Assembly (NCBI RefSeq): GCF_016892605.1
Contig: NZ_JAFEMV010000004.1
Span: 62,001-126,000, forward strand
DNA: 64,000 bases
Source: Desemzia sp. RIT 804
GTDB lineage: Bacteria; Bacillota; Bacilli; Lactobacillales; Carnobacteriaceae
Direction of reading: 5' to 3'
Shown: positions 62,830 to 64,000 of the stretch, piece by piece
Layout of the letters: each line of letters starts with the position of its first letter
Numbering within the stretch: position 1 is the first letter of the stretch
Notes under the pieces: generated by a model
The model's input: the letters and a program-made list of their open reading frames with translations, nothing else
Told to the model about the DNA's origin: nothing
Databases searched by the model: none
Position numbers and translations under genes: made by a program

Positions 62830-62843
62830 TGTAATCGCTATCA
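62830..62843 (+). promoter_or_regulatory. Perfect cre (CcpA) site upstream of the PRD regulator
   Basis: TGTAATCGCTATCA fits all 14 positions of TGWAANCGNTNWCA. It lies 23-36 bp before the regulator start and about 15 bp past a TATAAT box (about 62859-62864, minus strand), so CcpA would block elongation there. Confidence 0.75.
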
Positions 62844-62948
62844 TTTGTGTAGTTTCATTATAATCTCACAATTCTACCTTTTGTATCACAAACTATTTCA
62901 AGAAGTTATTGAAATCATTTATTCGCTTTTATTTTTCTTTACAAAAAA

Positions 62949-62979
62949 CACGAAGTTAGATCTCTACTCTAACTTCGTG
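62949..62979 (-). terminator. Terminator of the DeoR gene
   Basis: CACGAAGTTAGA and TCTAACTTCGTG form a 12-bp stem with a 7-nt loop. On the minus strand TTTTTTG follows, 65 bp after the DeoR stop. Confidence 0.88.
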
Positions 62980-63043
62980 ATACAGTAACATTTAATTGTC
63001 TGGGCACTTTCTTAAACGAATTTACTGTTATGTGTCAACGACA

Positions 63044-63781
63044 CTAACATATTAACTGCTTCAGGTCTTCTTTGATTACCTCATCGCCCTCATCCGTAAT
63101 GAGCACAGAGTCTGATAAAGGAGCAATAGATGACATGTAGACCTTATGAAACTTGCTGGAATCACAAACAAAATATACTTCTTGTGATTTTTCGATTACT
63201 TTTCTTTTCTTTATCGCTTCGCCTAAATCAGGTGTGGTGTAACCGAATTTAGCATCCACGCCATTCGCTCCAATAAAAGCACGGTCAAAATTAAAATATT
63301 CTATATTTTGCACTGCTAAATCACCTTTCAGCGAGCTATTTGTGAAATTCACAAAACCACCAAGTGAATATACTTGTGCTTCTACGTCGTGAAAAGGAAT
63401 TTTGAAATTAGTAACGGAAGTGATCAATGTTATTTTTTTCTTTACCAACTCCAACAATAATTCTTCTCCTGTTGATCCAGAATCTACATATATTGTTTCT
63501 CCTAGCTTAACTTCTTTAACAGCTAATAAAGCAATTTCCTTTTTTTCATTACGGTTTAAAGATGTTCGTTTTGTAATTGGAATATCTGTGGATCGAGAAA
63601 ACAATTTTGCTGCGCCTCCAGGCAACAAAGTTACATGGCCTACTTTCTCAAGATCTTTTAAATCACGTCGAATAGTGGAAACAGATACGCCAGAAAGTAT
63701 TTTTTGTAATTCATCTAGTGTAACAATATCCTGCTCATTTAATTTAGTTAGAATTGCTTTTTTTCTTTCATACGGGATCAT
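63044..63781 (-). CDS. DeoR-family transcriptional regulator
   Basis: The ~245-residue protein has the DeoR helix-turn-helix (LDELQKILSGVSVSTIRRDLKDLEKVG, residues ~25-50, RRDL signature) and the C-terminal sugar-phosphate-binding domain with IYVDSGSTGEELL near 95, AFIGANGVDAKFGYTTPD near 163 and VYFVCDSSKF near 200. DeoR regulators repress sugar operons and respond to a sugar phosphate. The ATG at 63781 has GAGGTG upstream. It is separated from the membrane gene to the right by a terminator. Confidence 0.9.
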   Translation of the reverse strand: MIPYERKKAILTKLNEQDIVTLDELQKILSGVSVSTIRRDLKDLEKVGHVTLLPGGAAKLFSRSTDIPITKRTSLNRNEKKEIALLAVKEVKLGETIYVDSGSTGEELLLELVKKKITLITSVTNFKIPFHDVEAQVYSLGGFVNFTNSSLKGDLAVQNIEYFNFDRAFIGANGVDAKFGYTTPDLGEAIKKRKVIEKSQEVYFVCDSSKFHKVYMSSIAPLSDSVLITDEGDEVIKEDLKQLIC

Positions 63782-63806
63782 TCTGCACACACCTCATAAA
63801 AAAAAT

Positions 63807-63845
63807 TTGTCACCTAATCATTTCATATAAATGATTAGGTGACAA
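63807..63845 (-). terminator. Terminator of the gene at the right edge
   Basis: TTGTCACCTAATCATTT and AAATGATTAGGTGACAA form a 17-bp perfect stem with a 5-nt loop. On the minus strand ATTTTTTTT follows. Confidence 0.93.
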
Positions 63846-63873
63846 GCTTTTATATTGTTTAACAAAGAAATAT

Positions 63874-64000
63874 TTAGTTTTTAACGAGTCTTTCTTCTTT
63901 CTTTGTAACAAAGTATGCAATCATGGCCCCTACTATTAATGAAATAAGTAGACCGATCATCGCATTGATGAAGTTAGCTGAAGTATCACCAACAAATGCA
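63874..64000 (-). CDS. C-terminus of a membrane transporter, probably a PTS EIIC; N-terminal part outside the window
   Basis: The visible 41 residues read AFVGDTSANFINAMIGLLI, then SLIVGAMIAYFVTKKEERLV and KN before the stop. One hydrophobic helix followed by a short basic tail fits the end of an EIIC such as the fructose/mannitol family, and DeoR plus PTS neighbours make that likely. The piece is too short to prove it. Confidence 0.5.
   Translation of the reverse strand, partial: AFVGDTSANFINAMIGLLISLIVGAMIAYFVTKKEERLVKN

Overview
The window is AT-rich, densely coded DNA from a low-GC Gram-positive bacterium. Strong Shine-Dalgarno sites, Bacillus/Lactobacillales-type cre sites, a LicT-type antiterminator target, many sugar phosphotransferase (PTS) permeases and a ComK-type competence factor point to Lactobacillales. 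My best guess is a Carnobacteriaceae member such as Carnobacterium, but this rests on gene content only. I see no rRNA, tRNA, CRISPR array, prophage or intact insertion sequence.

The region is a carbohydrate-catabolism hotspot: nine complete PTS membrane permeases and the tail of a tenth-like membrane protein at the right edge, six RpiR-type regulators, two GntR/UTRA regulators, a LicT/BglG antiterminator, a PRD-type activator and a DeoR regulator. Left to right: (1) 1-840, 3'-part of a comK-like gene; (2) 1.2-8.6 kb, an EIIBC with a 5'-truncated nagB, a mannonate-dehydratase-type enolase, and a NanE + EIICB operon with RpiR and GntR regulators; (3) 8.7-15 kb, housekeeping-like single genes (serine hydrolase, HAD phosphatase, purine permease, PfkB kinase) separated by repeats and hairpins; (4) 15.5-24.1 kb, glycerate kinase, SGNH hydrolase, an RpiR / RarA-tail-like protein / EIIC locus, a repeat-rich membrane protein, several decayed genes and a MazEF pair; (5) 24.7-29.4 kb, a GH4 + EIICB alpha-glucoside operon with two tandem RpiR genes; (6) 29.9-37.5 kb, a seven-gene operon with DgaE, DgaF, KDG kinase, a deacetylase-like amidohydrolase, a MupG-like hydrolase and an EIIC; (7) 37.7-41.4 kb, EIIC + GH1 with RpiR; (8) topB; (9) 43.9-48.3 kb, a LicT-controlled GH1 + EIIBCA aryl-beta-glucoside operon; (10) 48.8-56.5 kb, glycerate kinase, GH4, EIICB, GH38 and RpiR; (11) 56.8-64 kb, a HAD phosphatase, a GatZ/KbaZ-like protein with fructose-type EIIA, EIIB and EIIC under a PRD regulator, a DeoR regulator and the end of another membrane gene.

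Two operons look like complete but little-described pathways. The 48.8-55.6 kb operon combines a PTS, a GH38 mannosidase, a GH4 6-phospho-alpha-glucosidase and a glycerate kinase. This fits uptake and breakdown of the compatible solutes mannosylglycerate and/or glucosylglycerate to hexose-6-phosphate and phosphoglycerate. The 29.9-36.6 kb operon would take up a disaccharide, cleave it with a MupG-like phospho-glycosidase, deacetylate the released part, eliminate ammonia (DgaE), phosphorylate KDG (KdgK) and split KDG-6-phosphate (DgaF). A disaccharide ending in an N-acetyl amino-sugar acid, such as the chitobionate made by chitin-oxidising LPMOs, would explain every gene. Both substrate assignments are inference. 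Gene remnants around nagB, 20.5 kb, 22.2-22.5 kb and 29.5 kb show that the locus turns over rapidly.
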